From NCBI GenBank assembly GCA_963756525.1, contig CAVWNR010000009.1, positions 124,001 to 188,000 on the forward strand: a stretch of DNA of 64,000 bases, read 5' to 3'. The position numbers were made by a program, and so were the translations under genes. Shown here piece after piece: positions 34,706 through 41,195 of the stretch. Under the pieces are notes generated by a model, which did no database searches, had not been told where the DNA came from, and saw only the letters and a program-made list of their open reading frames with translations. Numbering within the stretch: the stretch's first letter is position 1; each line of letters begins with the position of its first letter. This DNA comes from CAVWNR01 sp963756525. GTDB taxonomy: Bacteria > Actinomycetota > Actinomycetes > Mycobacteriales > Jatrophihabitantaceae.

Positions 34706-35739
34706 GAGCTTCTCTCCAATGTTCGGGTGGCCGGTTCGGCCACGATTTCGTCAAGCCAGTCGAACAGCACGGCGTTGGCGTAGGGCAGGTTGCCGATCTG
34801 CAGCAGCCGATCCGCGCCCTCCTCCGGGGTGAACACGTGCCCGCGGATCGGCCCGCTCACCTGGTGCGCGAACCGCTCGAACTGATCGAAGGTTGCGGCA
34901 TCCTCACCGGCGCCGATCAGGGCGAGCGCGGGGCACCGGATCGCCGCCGGGTCCACGGGCGGGTGGTCCGCAGACGCCGTCCCGAGTTCGAGCAGCGGCG
35001 GGTCCGCGATCACCGCGGCCACCCGCCGGTCGGCGGCCGTGGTGCGCAGCGCGACGTGGCCGCCGCTGCCGAATCCGAGGACGGCCAGCCGCGCGGGATC
35101 CACGCCCGGACGCTGCAGGGCGACATCCAGCCAGCCGGACAGCCATCCGTCGGACCCGGATTCGGCCGGTCGGTCGCCGTCCGTCCCTGGCCCACCGGCG
35201 AGCAGCAGCTGCCAGCCGCGTTCCAGAGCGGCGGCCCCGACGTGCAGGTACGCCTCTTCCAGGCTGTGCTCGGTCCCGCCGGTCACCACCAAGATCCGCT
35301 CGCAGCGGGCCGGTGGCGGCGGCGCCAGGTGATACCCGTTCAGGACCCAGCCACATGCTTCGACCTCCGCGGGCTCGAACGCCCAGGGCGCCAGGCCCAT
35401 CGCCGCGGTGAACGCCTGCCGGCTGCGTACCCCCAGTTCACGCTGCCGCGGTGTCCCGGCGCCGACCGCACGAGCCGCGACGCAGTAGGTGTGGCTCGCC
35501 TTCAGGAACTGCTCGCGGGCGCTGACCCCACGGCCGCGCCGAGCCCGCGCCCCGGCGTCGGCGTACAGGCGATCCGCGAACGCTGCCAGCACCCCGGCCC
35601 GGCTGGCCGGACCGAGCCGACAGATCGTCCGCTCCGCCGCCAGCACCTCACCGATCGACGCACCACCGTAGACCGACGGACCGAGATCGCTCAGCAGTCG
35701 TTGATCCAGCCGGTCGGCCACGGCATCGGCGTCGGTCAT
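34702..35739 (-). CDS. Alpha/beta-hydrolase-fold protein, FrsA-like, nucleophile apparently substituted
   Basis: About 345 residues. The N-terminal ~130 residues are helical, then an alpha/beta hydrolase core: ERILVVTGGTEHSLEEAYLH, LAVLGFGSGGHVALRTTAAD, CPALALIGAGEDAATFDQFE. At the nucleophile elbow the usual G-x-S-x-G-G reads GFGSGG, which puts Gly where the catalytic Ser should be. The Ser is one position later, so activity is doubtful. AGGAGA precedes ATG 35739. The dyad motif lies ~80 nt upstream. Translationally coupled to the beta-lactamase-family lipoprotein downstream. Confidence 0.8.
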   Translation of the reverse strand: MTDADAVADRLDQRLLSDLGPSVYGGASIGEVLAAERTICRLGPASRAGVLAAFADRLYADAGARARRGRGVSAREQFLKASHTYCVAARAVGAGTPRQRELGVRSRQAFTAAMGLAPWAFEPAEVEACGWVLNGYHLAPPPPARCERILVVTGGTEHSLEEAYLHVGAAALERGWQLLLAGGPGTDGDRPAESGSDGWLSGWLDVALQRPGVDPARLAVLGFGSGGHVALRTTAADRRVAAVIADPPLLELGTASADHPPVDPAAIRCPALALIGAGEDAATFDQFERFAHQVSGPIRGHVFTPEEGADRLLQIGNLPYANAVLFDWLDEIVAEPATRTLERSS

Positions 35740-35818
35740 CCGGGTCTCCTGAACAGTTGGCACGCGAACGGGTCGGTCCGCGCGCACCACCTACTGCACC
35801 AAGCGGCGACCGCGCCCG

Positions 35819-35841
35819 GCATCGGGCGACCGCCCTATTTC
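35819..35841 (-). promoter_or_regulatory. Conserved upstream dyad motif, copy 4
   Basis: Minus strand AAATAGGGCGGTCGCCCGA then TGC: two changes in the loop (CACT to CGGT) and A for C at the edge, but the GGGC/GCCC arms are kept. About 80 nt upstream of the hydrolase start at 35739. Confidence 0.7.
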
Positions 35842-35914
35842 TGCGCTCGGACGCCTCGCCGTAGCGACATTCCTCGCCGCCGCTTGTAGCGTCCTGGCTC
35901 GGAGGTGTTCGCCC

Positions 35915-36652
35915 GTGTTGACCACCAGCGCCTCGCAGGCCACGTACAGCGTGCTGCAGCAGCCGGTCATGTGGATGTTCGTCGCGCTCCTGGTCACTTT
36001 TCTCGTCACCCGGCTGGTCACCCGCCACATTCGCTCCCGCTCAGCCAGCGGTGACTCCTCCGGGCCGATGCGCAACATCACCTGGAGCGGCATCCACATC
36101 CACCACCAGGTGTTCGGCATCGTGATCATGCTCGGCGCCGGGCTGAGCCTGATCGCCGCGACTCCGCACGGTGCGGCCCTCGCCGCGAACGCCGCGGTCT
36201 TCGGCGTCGGCGCCAGCCTGACCTTCGACGAGTTCGCGCTCTGGCTGCATCTCAAGGACGTCTACTGGACCACCGAGGGACGCCAATCCGTCGATGCGAT
36301 CTTCTGCGTCCTGATGGTCACCGGTCTGCTGATCGGCGGCGCCGACCTGATCACCGGGCGCGTCGGCAGCGCCACCTGGTGGGGTTCCATCGCGACGCTG
36401 CTGATCGGGCTGACGCTGAGCGTGGTCTGCATGTTCAAGGGAAAGCTGGTGACGGGCATCGTCGGCATCGTCTTCCAGCCGATCGCGCTTATCGGCGCCA
36501 TCCGCCTCGCCAAGCCCGGCTCATGGTGGGCGCGCCGACGCTACCTGGCGCGGCCGCGCCGGTCGAGCCGTGCCGAACGGCGCTTCGGCTCCTCCTACCA
36601 GCAGCGCTGGAACCGGCTGCGCGACCTCGTCGCGGGGGCACCGACCGGGTAA
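35915..36652 (+). CDS. Hypothetical integral membrane protein
   Basis: About 245 residues, GTG 35915 after GGAGG at 9-nt spacing. Five hydrophobic helices: VMWMFVALLVTFLVTRLV, HHQVFGIVIMLGAGLSLIAA, AIFCVLMVTGLLIGGADLI, SIATLLIGLTLSVVCMF, GIVGIVFQPIALIGAIRLA. Between helices is a conserved-looking NITWSGIHIHHQ with three His and FDEFALWLHLKDVYW. The tail is basic. This family occurs in actinobacteria, but I do not know its function. The His cluster could bind metal. It is divergent to the hydrolase operon. Confidence 0.75.
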   Translation: MLTTSASQATYSVLQQPVMWMFVALLVTFLVTRLVTRHIRSRSASGDSSGPMRNITWSGIHIHHQVFGIVIMLGAGLSLIAATPHGAALAANAAVFGVGASLTFDEFALWLHLKDVYWTTEGRQSVDAIFCVLMVTGLLIGGADLITGRVGSATWWGSIATLLIGLTLSVVCMFKGKLVTGIVGIVFQPIALIGAIRLAKPGSWWARRRYLARPRRSSRAERRFGSSYQQRWNRLRDLVAGAPTG

Positions 36653-36684
36653 CCGCGCGCGAGGCTCCCGACCGGACGCTCGCG

Positions 36685-36707
36685 CGGATAGGGCACTCGC
36701 CCGAGGC
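36685..36707 (+). promoter_or_regulatory. Conserved upstream dyad motif, copy 5
   Basis: CGG then ATAGGGCACTCGCCCGAGGC, one mismatch from the consensus. About 75 nt upstream of the GTG at 36782 that heads a decayed MFS gene. Confidence 0.7.
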
Positions 36708-36781
36708 ACCCGCGGACCCGTCACCGGCCGGAAGCCGCGTCCGAGAGCACCCAGCCAGCCCATCCGACCAGCAGGGAAACC

Positions 36782-37022
36782 GTGTCCGAAGACGCCAGCC
36801 AGCACCACGCCGCGACGCGCGCCGCGCCGCGCCGGCGCAGTCCGACACGGCGCCGCGTGCCGGGGCGGATCGGCTGCTGCGCGCCCTGGCCGGCGCGACA
36901 TTGCTGCAGTGGGTGTCCGCGAGCCTCGTGCTGCCGCTGCTGCCCACCTGGCTGGCGCAGCGTGGCAGCTCGGACCTGGTCATCGGACTGGCCATGCCCA
37001 GGTTCTTCGCCGCCGCGATGCC
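36782..37022 (+). pseudogene. MFS transporter N-terminal relic, frameshifted and truncated
   Basis: The GTG at 36782 reads VSEDASQHHAATRAAPRRR. From about 36850 the coding frame changes to ADRLLRALAGATLLQWVSAS and LVLPLLPTWLAQRGSSDLVI, typical of helix 1 and the following loop of drug-exporting MFS proteins. Similarity ends near 37022, where the 3' end of a convergent TetR gene starts at 37051. About 85% of the transporter is missing. It probably once formed a transporter-regulator pair with that TetR gene. Confidence 0.65.
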
Positions 37023-37050
37023 TGCGAGTGGTTATCGTTCTGCGGGACGT

Positions 37051-37833
37051 TCAGGCACCGAGGTCCGGTTCGCGCCTTTGGCTCGCGGCGACGTGGGCGC
37101 GCCGTGGAGAACTGGCGCGCTGCCGGTGGGCCCGGCTTGGGCGGGGTCGTTCCTGGTTTAGCTGGGCCAGTCTGGTGACGCAGCTGATGAGGAGTTCGTC
37201 GGTGTCGGGCCACGGGAATGAGGTGATGGTCTGGGGTAGTGCGACCAGGCCGTGCAGGGCAAGCCAGATGCGGACGCCGTCACCGAAGGGGTCGTTGCTG
37301 GTGGAGCGGCCAGCGTCGATACAGGATTGGATGGTTTGCACCACGAGGTCGAAGCTTTCGGCCATCAGGGGTGCGGTTTGGTGCATCACCCGGTGCTCGC
37401 GCTGCCACAGGTCAAGGAAGCGGCGCTCGAAGATGACCCGGTAGCGGTTGGGGTGGGTGCGGCCGTGTGTCAGGTAGGCGCGGGCACCGGCGAACAGTTG
37501 CTCGACTGGGTCAGCTTGGGAGGTGACGGCAGTGAGCAGGGCGTCGTGGAGGCGAGTGAGTTCTTGGGCGACCACGGCGTCGATGATCTCGGCGCGGTCG
37601 GCGAAGTGCGGAGCGATCGACGGGGCAGCGATGCCCACCTCGCGGGCCACCGCCCGCAAGGTGATGGCCTGTTCTGAGCCGGCGCGTTCGAGCAGCGCGG
37701 CGGCCCCGGCGATGATCTCTTCGCGCAGCCGGGCGCCTTGGCCTCGAGGGTTGCGCTGCCGGGTCGGCCTGGCAGGTGCGATCGTCTCGCCGGCGCCGCT
37801 CGGCGGACTCTCGGCTAGCTCGCTGGTCGGCAC
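37051..37833 (-). CDS. TetR/AcrR-family transcriptional regulator
   Basis: About 260 residues from GTG 37833. After a ~30-residue Pro/Arg-rich lead, the DNA-binding domain reads GARLREEIIAGAAALLERAG and ITLRAVAREVGIAAPSIAPH FADRAEII in segments, with Ala-Pro in place of the usual Tyr of the recognition helix. The C-terminal ligand domain has FAGARAYLTHGRTHPNRYRV and IWLALHGLVALPQTITSFPW. The tail after ~235 is Arg/Ser-rich and runs into relic DNA, so the true C-terminus may be altered. Neighbour of an MFS relic. Effector unknown. Confidence 0.85.
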   Translation of the reverse strand: MPTSELAESPPSGAGETIAPARPTRQRNPRGQGARLREEIIAGAAALLERAGSEQAITLRAVAREVGIAAPSIAPHFADRAEIIDAVVAQELTRLHDALLTAVTSQADPVEQLFAGARAYLTHGRTHPNRYRVIFERRFLDLWQREHRVMHQTAPLMAESFDLVVQTIQSCIDAGRSTSNDPFGDGVRIWLALHGLVALPQTITSFPWPDTDELLISCVTRLAQLNQERPRPSRAHRQRASSPRRAHVAASQRREPDLGA

Positions 37834-37971
37834 GGCCGCGAGTGTAGCGGGGCTGGCACGCTGACAGCTGTCGCTGCATAAGCTGACGCCTTGACGCGCT
37901 ATGCGGGCAGGGCTAGCGTCCGGGTGATCCGGGTCACAAAGCTCGGCGGTCACGACGATTGGGGGCAGTTC

Positions 37972-38598
37972 ATGAGGAACACGGGCTTGAGCGGGAGGGA
38001 GCGTCGGCTGGCAGCTGGCGTGCGTCGTTCGCTGGCCGGCCGGGCGGGTCGGATTAGGGCGGTGGTTGGCGTGGTTACCGCCGCGGCCGTGATCGTCGTG
38101 GGGTTGTTGGCGGTGCCCGGCAGCCAGGCGGCCACCCCGACGCAGGCGGCGCCTGCCGTGGCGGCACCCAGCTGCAGCACGTTCGGTCACTCGGGCATTC
38201 CCGGGGTCCTGATCAACGAAACCAACGCGCCCCTGCAGCGCACGTCCGTCGAGCACGGCCCGGGCACCGGCTTCTTTAACCCGGAACCGCCGGCGGAGCT
38301 TCCGGCGCAGGACATTAGGCCGTGGTGTGTGGGCAGCTACTTTGGCGTTGAGGCCATGCAGGTGAGATACCGGCTGCCGGACCATCCAAATTCGTACGCG
38401 AGCTTCGAGGCCTACTACGCCGCCGTTGTGGGCTCGCTGCAGACCGCCTGCTCAACGAACACCAACCGCTACGGGTGCGCGGCGGAGAAAGTCGGACCCA
38501 ATTTTGTGTGCAGCCCCTACGTCGGCTGTGTCGGGCCGCTGCGCGACAAGAACGCGCTGAAGGGCGTGGACGTCGTGTTCCGGATCTTCCCGCGGTAG
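37972..38598 (+). CDS. Secreted small protein with family N-terminal module, member 5
   Basis: About 208 residues. ATG 37972 gives a basic N-terminus and a signal/anchor helix (VVGVVTAAAVIVVGLLAV) with cleavage near SQAA. The mature part carries VLINETNAPLQRTSVEHG and FGVEAMQVRYRLP, the same N-x-T and AMxVxY signature as members 1, 2, 4 and 6. It ends with a Cys-rich half (TACSTNTNRYGCA; FVCSPYVGCVG). The pore-forming-like half is absent. A second in-frame ATG further upstream is possible but would extend into an unlikely hydrophilic lead. Related to the next gene. Function unknown. Confidence 0.7.
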   Translation: MRNTGLSGRERRLAAGVRRSLAGRAGRIRAVVGVVTAAAVIVVGLLAVPGSQAATPTQAAPAVAAPSCSTFGHSGIPGVLINETNAPLQRTSVEHGPGTGFFNPEPPAELPAQDIRPWCVGSYFGVEAMQVRYRLPDHPNSYASFEAYYAAVVGSLQTACSTNTNRYGCAAEKVGPNFVCSPYVGCVGPLRDKNALKGVDVVFRIFPR

Positions 38599-38618
38599 GA
38601 CCGTAGTCCCGGTTCGGC

Positions 38619-38769
38619 CCCAGCAGAACGAGCGGTCGCAGGGACCGTAGCGCATGACGAATCGTGCGTGTTCTGCTGGGCATCGCGAGCGGTGCTCGGC
38701 GGGCCAACAAGTTGGCCGGCGATGCTGGTGCAGGGGTGCAGTATCGCCGGGCGTGCAGTATCGCCGGGC
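38619..38769. repeat. Structured intergenic: inverted repeats and a tandem repeat
   Basis: CCCAGCAGAAC (38619-38629) and GTTCTGCTGGG (38670-38680) are perfect inverted arms around an inner CGGTC/GACCG hairpin. GGCCAAC-AA-GTTGGCC is a perfect palindrome at 38702-38717. GTGCAGTATCGCCGGGC is repeated twice in tandem at 38736-38769. All of this lies between two related secreted-protein genes. Confidence 0.8.
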
Positions 38770-38873
38770 GACCTTGATCGACGTCACTTCGTAAGGAAGC
38801 TCGCAGACGCGACCCTCGAGGTGAAGCGGCGTTCCGCCGCTGGTGCACCGAGCCGATCCCGACGGGAGCGCTG

Positions 38874-39428
38874 ATGACCGAGATCCGGGCACGGCCCGCT
38901 GACCAGCGCCCGCGGCGGCGGCGGACCGGCCGCCTGATGGCCGGGATGCTGGGCGCGCTGGTCGTCTTCGTCGTGCTGCCCGCCCGCAACGCCGCCGCGG
39001 CCCCGGATCAGGACCCGTACCGGGAGTGCACCACCGGCCGGCTGGCGACGAGCATGACCGGCATCACGCGCAACGACACCGGCGTGGAACTGACCCGGGT
39101 CTATGACGAAAAGGGCGTGCTGAACACCTGGGGGCGGCAGCCGAGTGCCTCCCTCGCGCCGCGGGCGTCGGACCGATGGTGCGTCTATGCCCACCACTTC
39201 GGCACCGCGATGAAGGTGGAGTACGCGCTGCCCGGCGGGGACAAGGTGGCCTTCGCCGCCGATCGATATCTGTTCGGCGACGCGTCGGCACGCTGCGAGC
39301 TCAGCGGCCCGACCCGCGACTCCTACAGTTGCCGCGCCCACGTCTCGCAACGCAAACCGGGTGGCCTGTTCTACGGGGCCCGGCACGTCCACGTCGAGTT
39401 CAGCATCGTCGCCGAACGCAGCGGGTAG
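38874..39428 (+). CDS. Secreted small protein with family N-terminal module, member 6
   Basis: About 184 residues. ATG 38874 follows GGGAG. Signal segment LMAGMLGALVVFVVLPA after an Arg-rich start, cleavage near AAAA. The mature region has GITRNDTGVELTRVYDE, DRWCVYAHHFGTAMKVEYAL, matching member 5 (RPWCVGSYFGVEAMQVRY) and the N-terminal modules of the longer proteins. Three more Cys (CELSGPTRDSYSC) suggest disulfides outside the cell. No hairpin-like domain. Possibly a stand-alone version of the N-terminal module, or a partner or immunity protein. That is inference. Confidence 0.7.
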   Translation: MTEIRARPADQRPRRRRTGRLMAGMLGALVVFVVLPARNAAAAPDQDPYRECTTGRLATSMTGITRNDTGVELTRVYDEKGVLNTWGRQPSASLAPRASDRWCVYAHHFGTAMKVEYALPGGDKVAFAADRYLFGDASARCELSGPTRDSYSCRAHVSQRKPGGLFYGARHVHVEFSIVAERSG

Positions 39429-39642
39429 TCGCGATCTGCACCTGGACCTGACCAAAGGCCGAGCGCGGCCGCACCCCTGCAGGAAGCCGCAACGCACCGC
39501 TCACCGAGCCCGACGACGCCGCTCCCAACCGCATCACCCCCGCGCCGACGAACTCGGCGCGGGCCGGCACCCACGCCAGCTGCGAGCTGCCCAAGCACTT
39601 CGCAGCGGCGCCGACCACACGACATCGCTTGATCGGAGCGGC

Positions 39643-40428
39643 ATGTTCACGCCCATCCACGGACGCACCGCGGTGATCACCGGCGGAACACGCGGCATCG
39701 GCCGCGCCATCGCCGCCGTGTTCGCCGCCGCCGGCGCGAACGTCCTGCTCGTCGGCCGCGACGAAGCCGCGGCGCGGGCCAGCACCGCCGCACTTGCGCA
39801 CCACCCCGGAACGGTCAGCTACCAACTCGCTGACGTGGCCAGCGCCGAGGACTGCGCACGGTTTGCCGAAACCGCGCAGGACCGCTACGGCGGCATCGAC
39901 ATCGTCTGCGCCAACGCCGGAATCTTCCCCCAAACACCACTGACCCAGCTAACCCCGCAGGACATCGACGTCGTGCTGGCAACCAATCTCAAAGGCACGA
40001 TCCTCACCGTGCAGGCCTGCTGCCCCGCACTGGAAGCCAGCGGCCACGGCCGCGTCATCCTCACCTCCTCGATCACCGGCCCGATCACCGGCTACCCGGG
40101 CTGGGCCCACTACGGCGCCAGCAAAGCCGGCCAGCTCGGCTTCCTGCGAACCGCCGCTCTAGAACTCGCGCCCAAACGCATCACCGCCAACGCCGTGCTG
40201 CCCGGCAATATCGCTACCGAAGGACTCGATGACCTCGACGCCGCCTACATCACCCAAATGGAAGCGTCAATCCCGCTCGGCCGGCTCGGCGCCGTGGAGG
40301 ACATCGCCTACGCCGCGCTGTTCCTCGCCACCGACGAAGCCGCCTACATCACCGGACAGACACTCGTCATCGACGGCGGCCAAGTACTCCCCGAGTCGCT
40401 CACCGCACTACTGCCCAGCCCCGGCTAA
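39643..40428 (+). CDS. Short-chain dehydrogenase/reductase (FabG-like)
   Basis: About 261 residues, classical SDR. The cofactor loop TGGTRGIGRAIA is near residue 14. VGRDEAAAR at the end of strand 2 favours NADP(H). NAGIFPQTP is the structural NAG motif. The catalytic Ser (ILTSSITGP), Tyr and Lys (HYGASKAGQLGF) are present, and the C-terminus has ITGQTLVIDGGQ. It reduces a ketone or oxidises an alcohol. It resembles 3-oxoacyl-ACP reductases, but the substrate cannot be read. ATG 39643 has a GGAG site. It stands alone between secreted-protein genes and a repeat-bearing intergenic region. Confidence 0.92.
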   Translation: MFTPIHGRTAVITGGTRGIGRAIAAVFAAAGANVLLVGRDEAAARASTAALAHHPGTVSYQLADVASAEDCARFAETAQDRYGGIDIVCANAGIFPQTPLTQLTPQDIDVVLATNLKGTILTVQACCPALEASGHGRVILTSSITGPITGYPGWAHYGASKAGQLGFLRTAALELAPKRITANAVLPGNIATEGLDDLDAAYITQMEASIPLGRLGAVEDIAYAALFLATDEAAYITGQTLVIDGGQVLPESLTALLPSPG

Positions 40429-40550
40429 TCAGAACATGCGGGGTGAGTTCAGGGGTCGACGTAGCAACCGCGCGAATCTGGTCCCTCCGTTGCTGTGCTA
40501 TTGACGGTGTGCCGGTTGGGGTGCTTCATCGGACATTTTGGCGGGGCGGG

Positions 40551-40609
40551 GCAACTGCAACGGTCCGCCGTCCGGGCGTGGGAGGTGTCAAGCCAGCTTG
40601 ATCATGTCC
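40551..40609. repeat. Dispersed repeat, copy 2 (partner 22667-22724)
   Basis: Shares ACGGTCCGCCGTCC and CTTGATCATGTCC with copy 1, same orientation. The rest of 40429-40791 has no supported gene. Confidence 0.65.
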
Positions 40610-40791
40610 CGGGTGGGGTCTGTGCTACGGCACGTGCCGCACGGCGATGCCCTGGGTCAGTCAGCGCCTGCACGCTGCTCGTTCGGTGCTGCAGCGGTGA
40701 TGACGCCGAGCGGCGGCGCTCCGCACGGGCGCACCCGCCATGCAGACGCGGTCTCACGCTTACGCTGAGGCAACGCGAGAGGAGGAATCGC

Positions 40792-40980
40792 ATGGCCTTT
40801 CTGCACTACGGGTCACAACTGCCAATCCAACTCGATCCATCCGCCATCAAGCTGGCTATCGAGGCGGTCGGCGCGCACGCCACCCGCGGCGGCTGGGTGA
40901 CGGTCACCGACATCGCCGGCCGGCAGTGGTCGTTCCTGGTGTCGGCCGGGATTCCGATCTGGGTAAGCGAACACGAATAG
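40792..40980 (+). CDS. Small hypothetical protein
   Basis: 62 residues: MAFLHYGSQLPIQLDPSAIK, LAIEAVGAHATRGGWVTVTD, then GRQWSFLVSAGIPIWVSE. A strong GAGGAGG site precedes the ATG at good spacing. The predicted fold is a short strand, a helix and three beta strands, like other small actinobacterial stand-alone proteins. No family name or function can be given. Neighbours give no clue. Confidence 0.65.
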   Translation: MAFLHYGSQLPIQLDPSAIKLAIEAVGAHATRGGWVTVTDIAGRQWSFLVSAGIPIWVSEHE

Positions 40981-41195
40981 TCAGCTGCCCGCTGCGCACC
41001 AACACGACCAGCGCGAGCCTGGCGCGCGGTCGCCGCTTGCCCGACCACCGCGGCGGTTGTCGCATGGGGATCGGCTGCCGGCGATGGCGGCGGCACTCGC
41101 CTTCCTGGTGGAGCTGCCTACTCAGGTGGGGTCTCTTTTCGATCGTGGATGTCGTTGTCGGCCGGTCGGTCGGCCTGGGCGGGGGTGAGACGTCA

